The notes beneath the pieces are model-generated. The model ran no database searches, had not been told where the DNA came from, and saw only the letters and a program-made list of their open reading frames with translations. 42,496 bases of DNA from DASQHY01 sp035602605 (GTDB lineage Bacteria; Acidobacteriota; Terriglobia; Acidiferrales; UBA7541): assembly GCA_035602605.1 (NCBI GenBank), contig DATNLZ010000060.1, positions 1 through 42,496 on the forward strand, in the 5' to 3' direction. Positions 34,967 through 42,496 of the stretch are shown here, piece by piece (the stretch's first letter is position 1; every line of letters starts with the position of its first letter). Both the position numbers and the translations under genes were made by a program.

Positions 34967-37834
34967 CTACTTTCTTTCTGTAACAACGTTAGCCTGGCCA
35001 TATGAACGCGAGTGAACGAGAAAATACGGCTGGCCGGTTACCTCTCCGGTAAAACCGGGGTAGAGACCGGGTTGCCCCGTTCCCCGGTTTACCTCGAAAT
35101 AATACTGTAACGGATAATTTGAGGCCGTATGAGTTCCAGGGATCGTCGCTCGAAAGATTGCATCTCTACCCTTCGTTTCAATGGAACTGTCGGCGAGCTG
35201 CATTTCAACAACAATGTATCGCTCGGCCTGGTTCACGTGCCGGTAATATAAATGAATCGAGATCGGTTCGACTGCCTTGTTGGTCGCGCTCTTGGAGGAG
35301 AAGGCGCCTTTACTCGATAAGCTAATCTGCAACGGCTCGCCGGGAACAAATCGCGCAGGCGGGGTATGCAAGCACGATACGCCGAGTCGCCGCGGTTGCC
35401 CTAACACTTCCTGAACCGCTAAGGCGACGCGATCTGGCGGATGCGGATACGCGCCGGCTTCGGTCCTCACTGCGCCCTCACTTTGGCTCGACTCCAGCCG
35501 CTTGGCCATTGCCGCGATATCCGCATCCATTGCCGGCAAACGATCGAGCCACTGCCCGCGCTGGTGCGGCAGTGTGCCAATCGTGATATCGGCTACATAG
35601 ATGTTTTTCGCTTCCTCGGCAAAGTCAGCCCAAATCTTTCGTGCGCGACGGTATGCTCTCAACGCCTCCTCCAGCGCCGCCCGGTCTCCCGATTGCTCAT
35701 AGATCGCGTAAAGCGTTCCGCTACGAAATTTTGCCGCAAAAAAGCGCCCCAGACCGATTAGGATCTTCAGGTCAATGGCCATCCTGCGAAACTCCGGACT
35801 GGTCTTCCCGGCGGCTTGCCCGTCTCCGCGGATGCCGCTTTCCGCTTCCTGCAATCGAGCCGCCGCATTTTCGGCGAGGTCCTCCAGCCATCGCGCCACT
35901 TCCACAGGAGAATACTTGCCGCTGCGTTCGTCTTTCAACAACTCACCTGCAAAATCGCTGATGCGCGAGAACATTTGTGAGTCCAATGCGCTGACATTTC
36001 CAAATACCTTGGGCGCAGGAGTATCGCCGTAAATATTAGCCTTGCCAGAGTTGGCCATCGGCTGATTGCTGTAGAACTCCGGATGGAAAGTTTCATTAGC
36101 CGCTGAGGGCAGGTGCGCAGTCGTCACGATCGGCAAGATCCGCGTGGCACTCGCCAGCGCCGATTCAAGTGCCTGCGCGCTACCTCGAAATTGCTTGCGC
36201 AAATAACGACGCCAAATATCAGGGTCCGCCTCCGGGTTGTAGAGGTGCCGCCCCCAAACGCGATATGTATAGAGATATTTTTCCCAGTCCCACCGCGGCT
36301 TCAGCGAACCGTCGGCGTACGCGCAACGGCCACCCGCAATTCCTGATCCGCGCCGACCCTTGAACGAGAGGGGCTCGAAGAATTCGCCGCCGCTACTACC
36401 GCAAAATCGAAACGCGCGCGAGTGAGCCGCGGCCGTCACCGGATCCCCCGTCAGCAGAAACCGGGTCGTTCCCGGCCAAACACGATGCATCACCGTATAC
36501 GGGCGATCTTCCGTCAGAAAATCCGCGTAGCCATAACGCGTAAAACTTCTTGATCCCGAGCTCAGCCCAAAAAACCCCTCGCCGTTGACATTTTCCCGAG
36601 GCATCTCCAGCTCGCGAATCGCTGATTGGTGGTAGGGCATGCCCATGTGCTCCGCCCAGTATTTCGGCGAGAGCTTCACCGGCATCCCCGTTGATAGTGC
36701 CGCGTCAATCATTTTCTGGTCGAGACCTTTCGGGTGCAAGTCGATTTCTACTTTGCGACCGGAATGCGCCACACCATCAAACACTGTTTTCCAGAACTCA
36801 TAACTTCCCTCATGCACTCCGCTCTCGCCGTGCGTGCGCAACGTGACGCCGCTAATCTTTGGACACGCCTGCAACAACGCCGCGAGCGCGTCGCGGCTAT
36901 ACGCCGCATGATTTTTCTGGGTCAGTCCCTCGATCGTGTGGTTCGCATGCGGACTCTCTATCCACTGATATCCATGGGTCCAGATCCCCAACTGGAAATC
37001 GATGCCATGCGCCCCAGCCTGCTCACTGATAAATCGCAGCATCTCCAAATTGCTGTCGCGCTCCGTATCGGGCAAATTTACCGCGCGCACGTTATAGCCG
37101 GGCACCGCAAGAAAAAAAGGATACGTGAAGAGAAAATATGCGTCGGTAACGTCCCGCAAAAAATCGTAGCCGATCCCCAAGGCCAGATGAAAACGGTTGA
37201 ATCGCTGCCCCGCGAGCATGGAAAAATATGTCGGCCACATTTCGCGGTCATTGAACCAGGGTTTATCTTCCACATCGCTGACGAAAAGACGCGCAATGCT
37301 TCGGGCCGCGTTAAAGGGCTGCTCAGTGAGTGGTTTTCGTTTAACCAGCGTTTGAATCAAGTCGGAGCCGCGCCCATCATGCTGGCTAACTTGATCCGCT
37401 AATTCGACTAGCGCGTACATTAGCCCGCGCGCATCGCTCCCGGACGCCAGCAGTACCGGTCTGCCGTCATGATTTGCGTGCACGACTGCCAGGCTCTCCG
37501 GCACATCGGAGATCGATAGTTCAGCGCTCTTAAGGAATGCGGAAGCAAGCGGGGTGTGCAGCCCCGCCGCAACTATGCACAGGTCAGCCGGCTCAATCGA
37601 TCCCTCATCCGCCTTCCGTGCAGCGATACCCCTCCCCGCAAGCGCGCGCCCAAGCTCCTGCAGCGCCCAAGCTACAGGCGCCGCTGATGCCACCGGATCC
37701 GTGCGGTCCGTCACGACGCAGACGCTCTTCCCACTGTTCGGCTGCGCCGCAGTCGCAGGTCCCACACCCAAAGCGCCAATCGAAAGCGCCGTCACCTCCA
37801 GAAATTCACGCCGAGATAAATCTCGCTTTTTCAT
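34967..37834 (-). CDS. Tat-exported alpha-glucuronidase-like (GH67/GH20b-like) protein
   Basis: A 955-residue protein with a twin-arginine signal (KKRDLSRREFLEVTALSIGAL), so it is folded before export. After it comes a GH67/GH20 N-terminal-like domain (CVVTDRTDPVASAAPVAWAL, LASGSDARGLMYALVELAD), a TIM-barrel-like region (MWPTYFSMLAGQRFNRFHLA, GIDFQLGIWTHGYQWIES, SGVTLRTHGESGVHE) and an alpha-helical C-terminal part ending in a beta-domain. These features resemble alpha-glucuronidase or related plant-polysaccharide enzymes, but the exact activity cannot be set. The ATG at 37834 (AAAAGG upstream) is preferred over a GTG at 37855. It follows the hydrolase gene by 46 bases. Confidence 0.65.
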   Translation of the reverse strand: MKKRDLSRREFLEVTALSIGALGVGPATAAQPNSGKSVCVVTDRTDPVASAAPVAWALQELGRALAGRGIAARKADEGSIEPADLCIVAAGLHTPLASAFLKSAELSISDVPESLAVVHANHDGRPVLLASGSDARGLMYALVELADQVSQHDGRGSDLIQTLVKRKPLTEQPFNAARSIARLFVSDVEDKPWFNDREMWPTYFSMLAGQRFNRFHLALGIGYDFLRDVTDAYFLFTYPFFLAVPGYNVRAVNLPDTERDSNLEMLRFISEQAGAHGIDFQLGIWTHGYQWIESPHANHTIEGLTQKNHAAYSRDALAALLQACPKISGVTLRTHGESGVHEGSYEFWKTVFDGVAHSGRKVEIDLHPKGLDQKMIDAALSTGMPVKLSPKYWAEHMGMPYHQSAIRELEMPRENVNGEGFFGLSSGSRSFTRYGYADFLTEDRPYTVMHRVWPGTTRFLLTGDPVTAAAHSRAFRFCGSSGGEFFEPLSFKGRRGSGIAGGRCAYADGSLKPRWDWEKYLYTYRVWGRHLYNPEADPDIWRRYLRKQFRGSAQALESALASATRILPIVTTAHLPSAANETFHPEFYSNQPMANSGKANIYGDTPAPKVFGNVSALDSQMFSRISDFAGELLKDERSGKYSPVEVARWLEDLAENAAARLQEAESGIRGDGQAAGKTSPEFRRMAIDLKILIGLGRFFAAKFRSGTLYAIYEQSGDRAALEEALRAYRRARKIWADFAEEAKNIYVADITIGTLPHQRGQWLDRLPAMDADIAAMAKRLESSQSEGAVRTEAGAYPHPPDRVALAVQEVLGQPRRLGVSCLHTPPARFVPGEPLQISLSSKGAFSSKSATNKAVEPISIHLYYRHVNQAERYIVVEMQLADSSIETKGRDAIFRATIPGTHTASNYPLQYYFEVNRGTGQPGLYPGFTGEVTGQPYFLVHSRSYGQANVVTERK

Positions 37835-37880
37835 ATTCGAACCTTTTCGCTCCACTCTTATCGCTCGGGTGTGCGACGAT

Positions 37881-39086
37881 TTACTTTAAATTCACAGCGA
37901 AAAAACTGAGCGCCAAGTCCCTAGTTTTGCTGTGGATGGCCTCACGGCCGACTCCTGGGCCATCCGTGCACAGCAAGGTGAGCGTCTTGCGCCCCTGTTC
38001 CGTGCAACTGGGCAAGAAGACGTAGTGCCCCACAGCTCCCGCGAAAATCGTGAGTTTCGCGCCAGGGATATGGGCGGCAAAATATTTTGCGCTGGATGCG
38101 ACGGGAAAACTTTCATCGGCGGCGCCCGCAACGATTCCCACGGGGATAGAAATTTTCCCCAGGGGTTCTGCCGGAAACGCTGGGCCCAGTGCCGGCGCCA
38201 TGGCAAACACAGCTCGAACGCGCGCGTCCCGATAGGAATCGCTAGCGTGATGCAGAGCCTCCTGGAAAGCTGCGTCATTTTTCGCGAGCTGATCGAACCG
38301 CTCGAGCAAATCCGGAAACTCCGGAGGGCTCTTGCAGATCCCGTCAGCATTTGGAGTTTCGCAGAATGCAAAGAAATTTGCCGGGTCCGTGATTCCACCG
38401 GCAATCTCGATCATGGTGTAGCCGCCCAGTGAGAATCCCGCAGCCCCGACGCGCTTGGAATCAATGCGCGCGCCAAACGTGCTATCGACGAGCATCTTGT
38501 CAATCGCGACGCTCAGGTCCCTGGCGCGCTCCCACCAGATAGAGAATCCTTGCGGCGTGTACCCGTCGTTACCGTTGTTGCCCGGGTGATTGACCGCGAC
38601 GGCGATGTAGCCATGCGCGGCCAGAGTCGTACCCAGCCACGCCATGTTCAACGCCGAGCCACCGGTGCCGTGGGATAGCAGAATCAGAGGAAACTTGGCT
38701 GGCGACGACACCAGAGCAGTATCCTTCATCGCCTTCCCGGCGCTCAGCAGCGGTCCGTCGGGTGGCCCGATCCATTGCGGTTGCTCCGCCGCCGCCGCGT
38801 CGGTGGGGTGCCAGATCACCGAGGTCAGTCCATGCGTTTTCGCCTCGCGCCAGTTATACGAACCTTCAACCGTAAATGTGCGATAGCTGAGTCCCACCTT
38901 ATAGAGAGGAGCAGTCTGCCCTCCAGCGTGCTTGTTAGTCTGCTTGCGGTTCTGCTTATAGCTCTGCTTGCTGACCTGCCCGTCGCTTTGTTTCCGGCCT
39001 TGGGCGCACAGCAGCGAAGGAATTAAAAGCAAGATCAAAACAAGAAGAATCGTTTGCGCACGATTCACGTCAGGCCTCAAGTGCAT
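37881..39086 (-). CDS. Secreted alpha/beta hydrolase (dienelactone-hydrolase-like)
   Basis: A 401-residue exported hydrolase: signal peptide (ILLVLILLLIPSLLCAQ), a Lys/Gln-rich linker (KQSDGQVSKQSYKQNRKQTNK), and an alpha/beta-hydrolase fold with oxyanion-side LILLSHGTGGS, nucleophile elbow GFSLGGYT, an acid in IVAGAADESFP and the catalytic His in GAVGHYVFLPSC. It fits the predicted dienelactone-hydrolase group that also includes PAF-acetylhydrolase-like enzymes; the substrate is an ester or lactone, unspecified. Middle member of a likely operon: 66 bases after the selenoprotein gene, 46 bases before the Tat-exported gene. Confidence 0.82.
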   Translation of the reverse strand: MHLRPDVNRAQTILLVLILLLIPSLLCAQGRKQSDGQVSKQSYKQNRKQTNKHAGGQTAPLYKVGLSYRTFTVEGSYNWREAKTHGLTSVIWHPTDAAAAEQPQWIGPPDGPLLSAGKAMKDTALVSSPAKFPLILLSHGTGGSALNMAWLGTTLAAHGYIAVAVNHPGNNGNDGYTPQGFSIWWERARDLSVAIDKMLVDSTFGARIDSKRVGAAGFSLGGYTMIEIAGGITDPANFFAFCETPNADGICKSPPEFPDLLERFDQLAKNDAAFQEALHHASDSYRDARVRAVFAMAPALGPAFPAEPLGKISIPVGIVAGAADESFPVASSAKYFAAHIPGAKLTIFAGAVGHYVFLPSCTEQGRKTLTLLCTDGPGVGREAIHSKTRDLALSFFAVNLK

Positions 39087-39152
39087 TTGTATTTTGGTCT
39101 TTCGGGGGGAAATCCTAACAGAATTCGCGTGACTCGATGCCGTTAAAATCTT

Positions 39153-39851
39153 TTAACGCGAATCCACAGGCACCAATTTCTGCAATGTTTCTTCAACGCC
39201 CTTCGGATGGAAACCGAATGGCCCCGGACGCGACTTGTACGCCACCCGGCCATCGCGATCTACCACGTACAGTCGGTCCGGCCAGCCGGTGTATGCAATC
39301 TCGGTGGAATTGTCGAATCCGTCGACCACCGCGGGAAACTTGATTCCAAGCTTCACCACGCAGATCTGACCCAGTTGGCTGCGCTCCCCGAAGCTCGCCG
39401 GCTTCGCGAACACCACGTTATCCTTCAGGTTAACGTCGTCTTGCCACACGTCGCTTGTGTGCGCCTCGCGGATATAAACGACGTAGAAAGCGACTTTATC
39501 TTTGTATTGCTCGTACAGCTTGTTCAGCGCGGGAACCTCCCGCCGAAATGGTGGTCAGGTGTAACTTCCGAAGACAAGCACCACCGGCTTTTGATCTCGC
39601 AGCGAAGATAACTGAAAGTGGCTCTTGTGGTCGACGCTTTCGACCGCGAAATCCGGCGCCGCATCGCCCACCCTCACGCGTCCGCTTCGCGCCACATTCC
39701 AAAGCGGCTTGAACGGCAGAACCATGAACGCTGGCCAAGGCACATGCTTCATGGTCTGCGCAAAATTATCCGGCGACTGCAGCATTGCCGCAAACAATGC
39801 CCCGCACACCATCGCGTACACCACCACAATCGCGCCCAGGATTTTCAGCAC
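39153..39851 (-). CDS. Iodothyronine-deiodinase-like selenoprotein with in-frame UGA (Sec)
   Basis: One frame runs 232 codons from GTG 39851 to the stop at 39153, interrupted by a single TGA (39555-39557, codon 99). Before it is a membrane anchor (LGAIVVVYAMVCGALFAAML) and GDAAPDFAVESVDHKSHF; around it FGSYT-U-PPFRREVP, the deiodinase active-site pattern with selenocysteine (animal enzymes: GSCTUPPF). After it come FYVVYIREAHTSDVW, PAVVDGFDNSTEIAYTGWPDRLYVVDRDGRVAY and GPFGFHP, all landmarks of the T4-deiodinase thioredoxin fold, still in frame. This makes a selenoprotein far likelier than a broken gene. A SECIS-like hairpin follows the UGA. The role in bacteria is unknown (a peroxiredoxin- or reductase-like function is guessed). 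There is no ATG; GTG is the likely start. Confidence 0.85.
39526..39554 (-). promoter_or_regulatory. Bacterial SECIS element downstream of the UGA codon
   Basis: On the coding strand a perfect 6-bp stem GCGGGA (39543-39538) / TCCCGC (39534-39529) closes a GGU loop (39537-39535). The loop begins 18 nt after the UGA. Bacterial SECIS hairpins lie just 3' of the UGA inside the coding region, with the apical loop about 16-37 nt away and a G among its first bases; both criteria are met. Confidence 0.7.
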
Positions 39852-39883
39852 TCTACGTATGTTGGTTCTTCCTTGTAGTCTAG

Positions 39884-39953
39884 AATCAGCGATGCCGCAA
39901 CGAGCTCACCTCAAGCGAGGGCTAGCGATGAGCAGCTCATTGTAACGCTGATT
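39884..39953. repeat. Inverted repeats upstream of the selenoprotein gene
   Basis: AATCAGCG (39884-39891) and CGCTGATT (39946-39953) are perfectly complementary. Between them is a second dyad ATGAGC-A-GCTCAT (39928-39940). The structure lies about 35-100 bases upstream of the GTG start of the selenoprotein gene and may be a leader RNA fold or an operator. No T-run follows on either strand. Confidence 0.35.
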
Positions 39954-40093
39954 CACCTCAAACCCGTTTGCCCCAACTCTCGAGTGTGTTGTCGAAACTA
40001 CGGACACAATTCAAATTGGCGAGTCGTCATGACAACCACGGCAAGAAGTATCCTCCATGTGTCTTGCTATCGGCGGCTCTATGATCGCACCGG

Positions 40094-40414
40094 TCATGCC
40101 CATTCGATGGGGCAAATGGATGCGAGACTTTGCAAGTCTCGCCAAACGTACCCGCCGTGAAACTCGCCTTTCTTGCTCAAGGGCCTTTCCCCTCCTAAAG
40201 CTTCGTGGAACCGACAGGAGGGATTTTGAGCCACGCCGAACAGTACCAAACAAAACCAGCTTCCGTCTTTTGGTTGGAACTGATCGAGCCATTGGTTTTC
40301 ACGTACCTCGTAGCTCGGCGGATGTTTCACATTCCAATAAGTCTCGGTCCAGGTTTTTACGTGCAACGCAGCCAGGGCGCGTATGTCTGCAGAGGTCGCT
40401 TCTCGAATGATAAA
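40094..40414 (-). pseudogene. GNAT acetyltransferase remnant with internal deletion
   Basis: The frame begins IIREATSADIRALAALHVKTW, and EVRENQWLDQFQPKDGSWFC follows, typical of the first part of a GNAT acetyltransferase. It then jumps straight to LFGVAQNPSCRFHEALGGER and GEFHGGYVWRDLQSLASICP, the C-terminal end of the same family. The middle of about 50-60 residues, which normally carries the acetyl-CoA-binding loop (Q/RxxGxG/A), is missing. No start codon with a ribosome-binding site remains. The deletion keeps the frame. The remnant ends about 75 bases from the start of the IS110 left-end hairpin, so the two events may be linked. Confidence 0.7.
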
Positions 40415-40487
40415 ACACGAAAGCGTCGCGCTTCCGAAGCAGACTGGTATTGGTTGCTTTCGAGGGTCGTCTAAGACGCAATATAAA

Positions 40488-40550
40488 AGGGCGCCCCTTT
40501 TGGAGTAGGGTTTGGGTGGCTGCCTCAATCCCTACGGAAAGGAACGCCCT
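40488..40550 (+). ncRNA. Structured RNA before the IS110 transposase, possible bridge RNA part
   Basis: A 63-nt, almost continuous hairpin of about 22 bp: AGGGCG (40488-40493) / CGCCCT (40545-40550); CCTTT (40496-40500) / AAAGG (40538-40542); GTAGGG (40505-40510) / CCCTAC (40530-40535); TTG (40512-40514) / CAA (40526-40528) and GG/CC around a 6-base loop. IS110 elements encode a guide (bridge) RNA in their non-coding end, upstream of the transposase in the IS110 group. The hairpin also buries the likely ribosome-binding site (GAAAGGA, 40537-40543), so it may simply block translation from outside transcripts. Confidence 0.5.
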
Positions 40551-40552
40551 CA

Positions 40553-41594
40553 ATGGATAGCAAAAAGTATATCGGTATGGATGTGCACAAGGAAAGCATT
40601 TCGATTGCCGTGATGAATGGTGCTGGAAAGATCGTGATGGAATGCGTGATCGAGACGAAAGCCAGCGTGATTCTGCAGTTTATCGATGGGCTGCACGGAG
40701 ACTTGCAGGTTACGTTTGAAGAAGGAACCTGGGCCGCCTGGTTGTACGACTTGCTGAAGCCGCACGTGACGGAATTGGTGGTGTGCGATCCGCGAAAGAA
40801 TGCCTCCATGAGGGAAGGCAACCAGAATGACAAGATCGACGCACGCCGCTTGGCCGAGCTGCTGCGGGTGAATCATCTCCACCCCGTCTATCACGGGGAA
40901 CACGGCCTACGAAGCCTGAAAGAACTGGTGCGCAGTTATCTGACCATCAGCAAAGATCTCGGACGGGTCATGTCGCGGGTGAAGGCCAGCTATCGCAGTT
41001 GGGCCATTCCTTGTACCGGCAAGCAGGTCTATGCACCGCGCCAGCGTGCCGAGTGGCTCGGGAAGATCGGCGAACCGGGCGTGCGCTGGCGGGCGGAGTT
41101 TTATTACCAACAACTCGATGCGCTGCGGCAAGCGAGAGCTGTTGGCGGAGGGCCAGAAACACCAGGCCTGGAAAAGGCTCGGCCAGATTCCTGCGATTGG
41201 GCCGATCCGGTCCGCCGTACTGCTGGGTATTCTGCAGACCCCCCATCGTTTCCGCACCAAGCGGCAGCTGTGGAGCTACAGCGGATTGGGCATCGAGACA
41301 CACAGCAGCGCCGATCACCGTAGGGTCGACGGGCAGCTCGAACGAGCGAAGAAACAGATCTCCATTCGCGGACTGAACCGCCACGATCTGAAGAATCTGT
41401 TTAAGGGCGCGGCGATCGTAGCTTCGAGCAAACCCGGTCCGTTTCAAGAGTTCTACACCGCTTTGCTGACCAAGGGCATCCGACCGGAGATGGCGCGTCT
41501 AACCTTGGCCAGGAAGATTGCCACCATCGCTTTGATTGTGTGGAAGAGAGGAGCGAGCTTCGACGCCCAACATCTGAAACCACAAACAGCTTGA
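40553..41594 (+). pseudogene. IS110-family transposase, frameshifted
   Basis: The N-terminal DEDD RuvC-like domain is in one frame from ATG 40553 (YIGMDVHKESISIAVMNGAG, TFEEGTWAAWLYDLLKPH, ELVVCDPRKNASMREGNQND, KIDARRLAELL). After about 41125 the match continues in another frame: ELLAEGQKHQAWKRLGQIPAIGPIRSAVLLGILQTPHRF, SYSGLGIETHSSADHRRVDGQ, ending QTA at 41594. That second part is the transposase C-terminal domain with the catalytic Ser region. A net +1 shift between about 41110 and 41150 joins them, by mutation, sequencing error or programmed frameshifting. Intact length would be about 346 residues, normal for the family. Confidence 0.85.
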
Positions 41595-41665
41595 GTGTCT
41601 CTGACCGAGTCCGCTCCATCTCTGGGGATTTCTCTGGTGGTGGCCGTCGGGTTCTCGAGACACTC
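41593..41665. repeat. Perfect 9-bp inverted repeat at the transposase 3' end
   Basis: GAGTGTCTC (41593-41601) overlaps the transposase stop and pairs with GAGACACTC (41657-41665). The 55-base loop holds smaller dyads. It is likely a 3' structure of the element (terminator-like or part of its right end). Confidence 0.45.
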
Positions 41666-42201
41666 TGGTTCGAGAGCGAGTCTCAGCCGATTAGTTAGGC
41701 GCTGCGTGCTTCGGGCACCGAGTCTCACAGCCGACCCTAGGCCCTCTCGGATAACCAGAAAAAGCGATGGGCCACGAGTCCCGGATAGAACTATGGTCGC
41801 CAAATTGACCACCGCTCTGCTTTGCTGGCTTCGGAACTGACAGGCTTCGTCGCCAAGAAGCGATGAAAACCGCTGGTAGAGAAAACCCAAACCACCGGGA
41901 GGCAATGCCCCGCAACCGAGCACTTGGCGCGGCAGGTCAGAACAGATCTCGTTCCATCAAGTGGGCTGCGAAGCAAGAAAAATTCCAGCCGCAGGAGATG
42001 TGTTTTTTCTTGACTTCTACCTTTATAGAACGACTTAGAACGCTTCATGCTTAAGCGACTGGAAGCGCCTTTAAGCGTTTTTATACCTCAATTGGTATTA
42101 AAACGGTAGTACGAAACGCAAACGCATTGCAACCAATCAGCCCGTTCCGTTGGCGACTCTAACGACCGACCATCGAGCCGACAGCCGGGGAAATCTTCGT
42201 T
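41666..42201. other. Non-coding stretch with a 28-bp palindrome at 42077-42104
   Basis: No gene recognised in about 535 bases. At 42077-42104 the arms GTTTTTATACC and GGTATTAAAAC (10 of 11 paired) flank TCAATT. Just before it, TTAAGCG occurs twice (about 42051 and 42071), AGAACG twice (about 42027-42045), and CGCTTC/GAAGCG form a further dyad. This could be an element end, an operator or a decayed insertion site. Confidence 0.4.
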
Positions 42202-42459
42202 GTGCTGGACCTAACCACAGTGGGGAAGAGAACCGCACGGGCAAAGAAACTCGTGAAGTCGAAACAAGCTCAAGTGCGGTCCTGGACTGTTCGTGCGCAT
42301 ATCGCCGAGGGACGCGCCTCTTCGCCCTTGCCGGACGCCAACCGGAGCTCAGTTCGCCAAGGTGTACGGACCCAAGGGACCGACGATGACCTGGGCGCCG
42401 CAGCCAAGGCAGGTGTCGATGCCAAACACTTCCAAGAGGCGCTCAACGCAAAGGTCTAA
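42202..42459 (+). CDS. Uncertain short ORF near the window end
   Basis: An 85-residue frame from GTG 42202, basic at the start (VGKRTARAKKLVKSKQAQVRSW) and ending AAAKAGVDAKHFQEALNAKV. The first part could be a DNA-binding or degraded transposase segment, but there is no ribosome-binding site and no recognisable family. It may be a remnant. Confidence 0.25.
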   Translation: MLDLTTVGKRTARAKKLVKSKQAQVRSWTVRAHIAEGRASSPLPDANRSSVRQGVRTQGTDDDLGAAAKAGVDAKHFQEALNAKV

Positions 42460-42496
42460 AAGTGAGCTAGGCAGGATGGGGCCTCAGGTGCACAAC

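Larger units (their letters stand above)
40488..41665 (+). mobile_element. IS110-family insertion sequence (approximate limits)
   Basis: A transposase of the IS110 family (40553-41594) with a structured left flank (40488-40550) and a 9-bp inverted repeat at its right side (41593-41601 / 41657-41665). IS110 elements lack classical terminal inverted repeats and usually do not duplicate their target, so the true ends cannot be set from one copy. The right end may lie further along, up to the palindrome near 42100. Confidence 0.6.

Noticed and set aside
39555..39557. The TGA as a nonsense mutation splitting a thioredoxin-like gene
   Set aside because: It falls exactly at the deiodinase Sec position, with conserved sequence on both sides and a SECIS-like hairpin after it.
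40122..40142. Perfect hairpin GCGAGACTT-TGC-AAGTCTCGC
   Set aside because: It lies inside the conserved coding end of the GNAT remnant (RDLQSLA), so it is explained by codons.
41453..41923. A 156-codon minus-strand frame over the transposase 3' end
   Set aside because: It overlaps conserved transposase codons in antisense and has no ribosome-binding site or family.
1..42496. CRISPR arrays, rRNA and tRNA genes
   Set aside because: No regularly spaced direct repeats with unique spacers, and no tRNA or rRNA signatures were found on either strand by eye.

Overview
The window is about 42.5 kb of GC-rich bacterial DNA. Its gene content points to a Gram-negative soil bacterium of the Acidobacteriota (Terriglobia / Koribacter-like). 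The signs are an Oar-type TonB-dependent receptor with an N-terminal carboxypeptidase-regulatory-like domain, a Ser/Thr kinase with one membrane anchor, PilZ and PilB-like proteins, DUF2961 (GH172) and dimethylformamidase-like secreted proteins, and a selenoprotein. The taxonomic call is inference from gene families; no rRNA or tRNA gene was seen.

Layout. 1-306 has no gene but holds three DnaA-box-like 9-mers at exact 11-bp spacing followed by an AT-rich stretch. 307-2005 (+) is a ygiB/ygiC-like operon: a small lipoprotein ending in the YgiB motif TVTRGGFG, overlapped by a glutathionylspermidine-synthase-like ATP-grasp enzyme and a small ORF. 2002-6385 holds a Ser/Thr kinase (-), a SYLF lipid-binding protein (-), a zinc-ribbon thioredoxin (TrxC type, +) and a double SnoaL-like protein (-). 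6651-13047 (-) holds the giant TonB-dependent receptor, a PilZ protein and a PilB/GspE ATPase. 13475-14102 has a 64-residue membrane protein and then a self-contained small-RNA transcription unit (strong promoter, hairpin, perfect terminator). 14128-19920 holds GH172, a UBP zinc finger, a dimethylformamidase-like lipoprotein and a lipocalin-like remnant.

20457-22372 (+) is the most system-like part: a 56-residue zinc-ribbon protein, a SatD-family protein with a C-terminal helix-turn-helix, and a DUF3307 membrane protein. Five copies of an 18-bp palindrome (consensus TTGCACNNNNNCGTGCAA) lie in front of satD (three, spaced exactly 28 bp) and between satD and the DUF3307 gene (two, the second covering its start codon). 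The layout suggests a self-regulated locus.

22436-25834 has a REP-like hairpin cluster and a 931-residue TonB-like protein with a PilZ-like head and a long coiled coil. 26326-34929 holds an NmrA-like reductase, a porin + phosphate-binding-protein-like pair, a DUF2339 + DUF3999 membrane pair, a divergent S41 peptidase and a CWC cysteine-rich protein.

39851-34967 (-) is a likely operon: an iodothyronine-deiodinase-like selenoprotein whose UGA codon (39555-39557) is followed by a bacterial SECIS-like hairpin, then an alpha/beta hydrolase, then a Tat-exported 955-residue glycosidase-like protein. The right end (40094-42496) is decaying mobile DNA: a GNAT acetyltransferase pseudogene with its core deleted, an IS110-family transposase split by a frameshift and preceded by a 63-nt near-continuous hairpin (a possible guide/bridge RNA or translation-blocking structure), and several palindromes.
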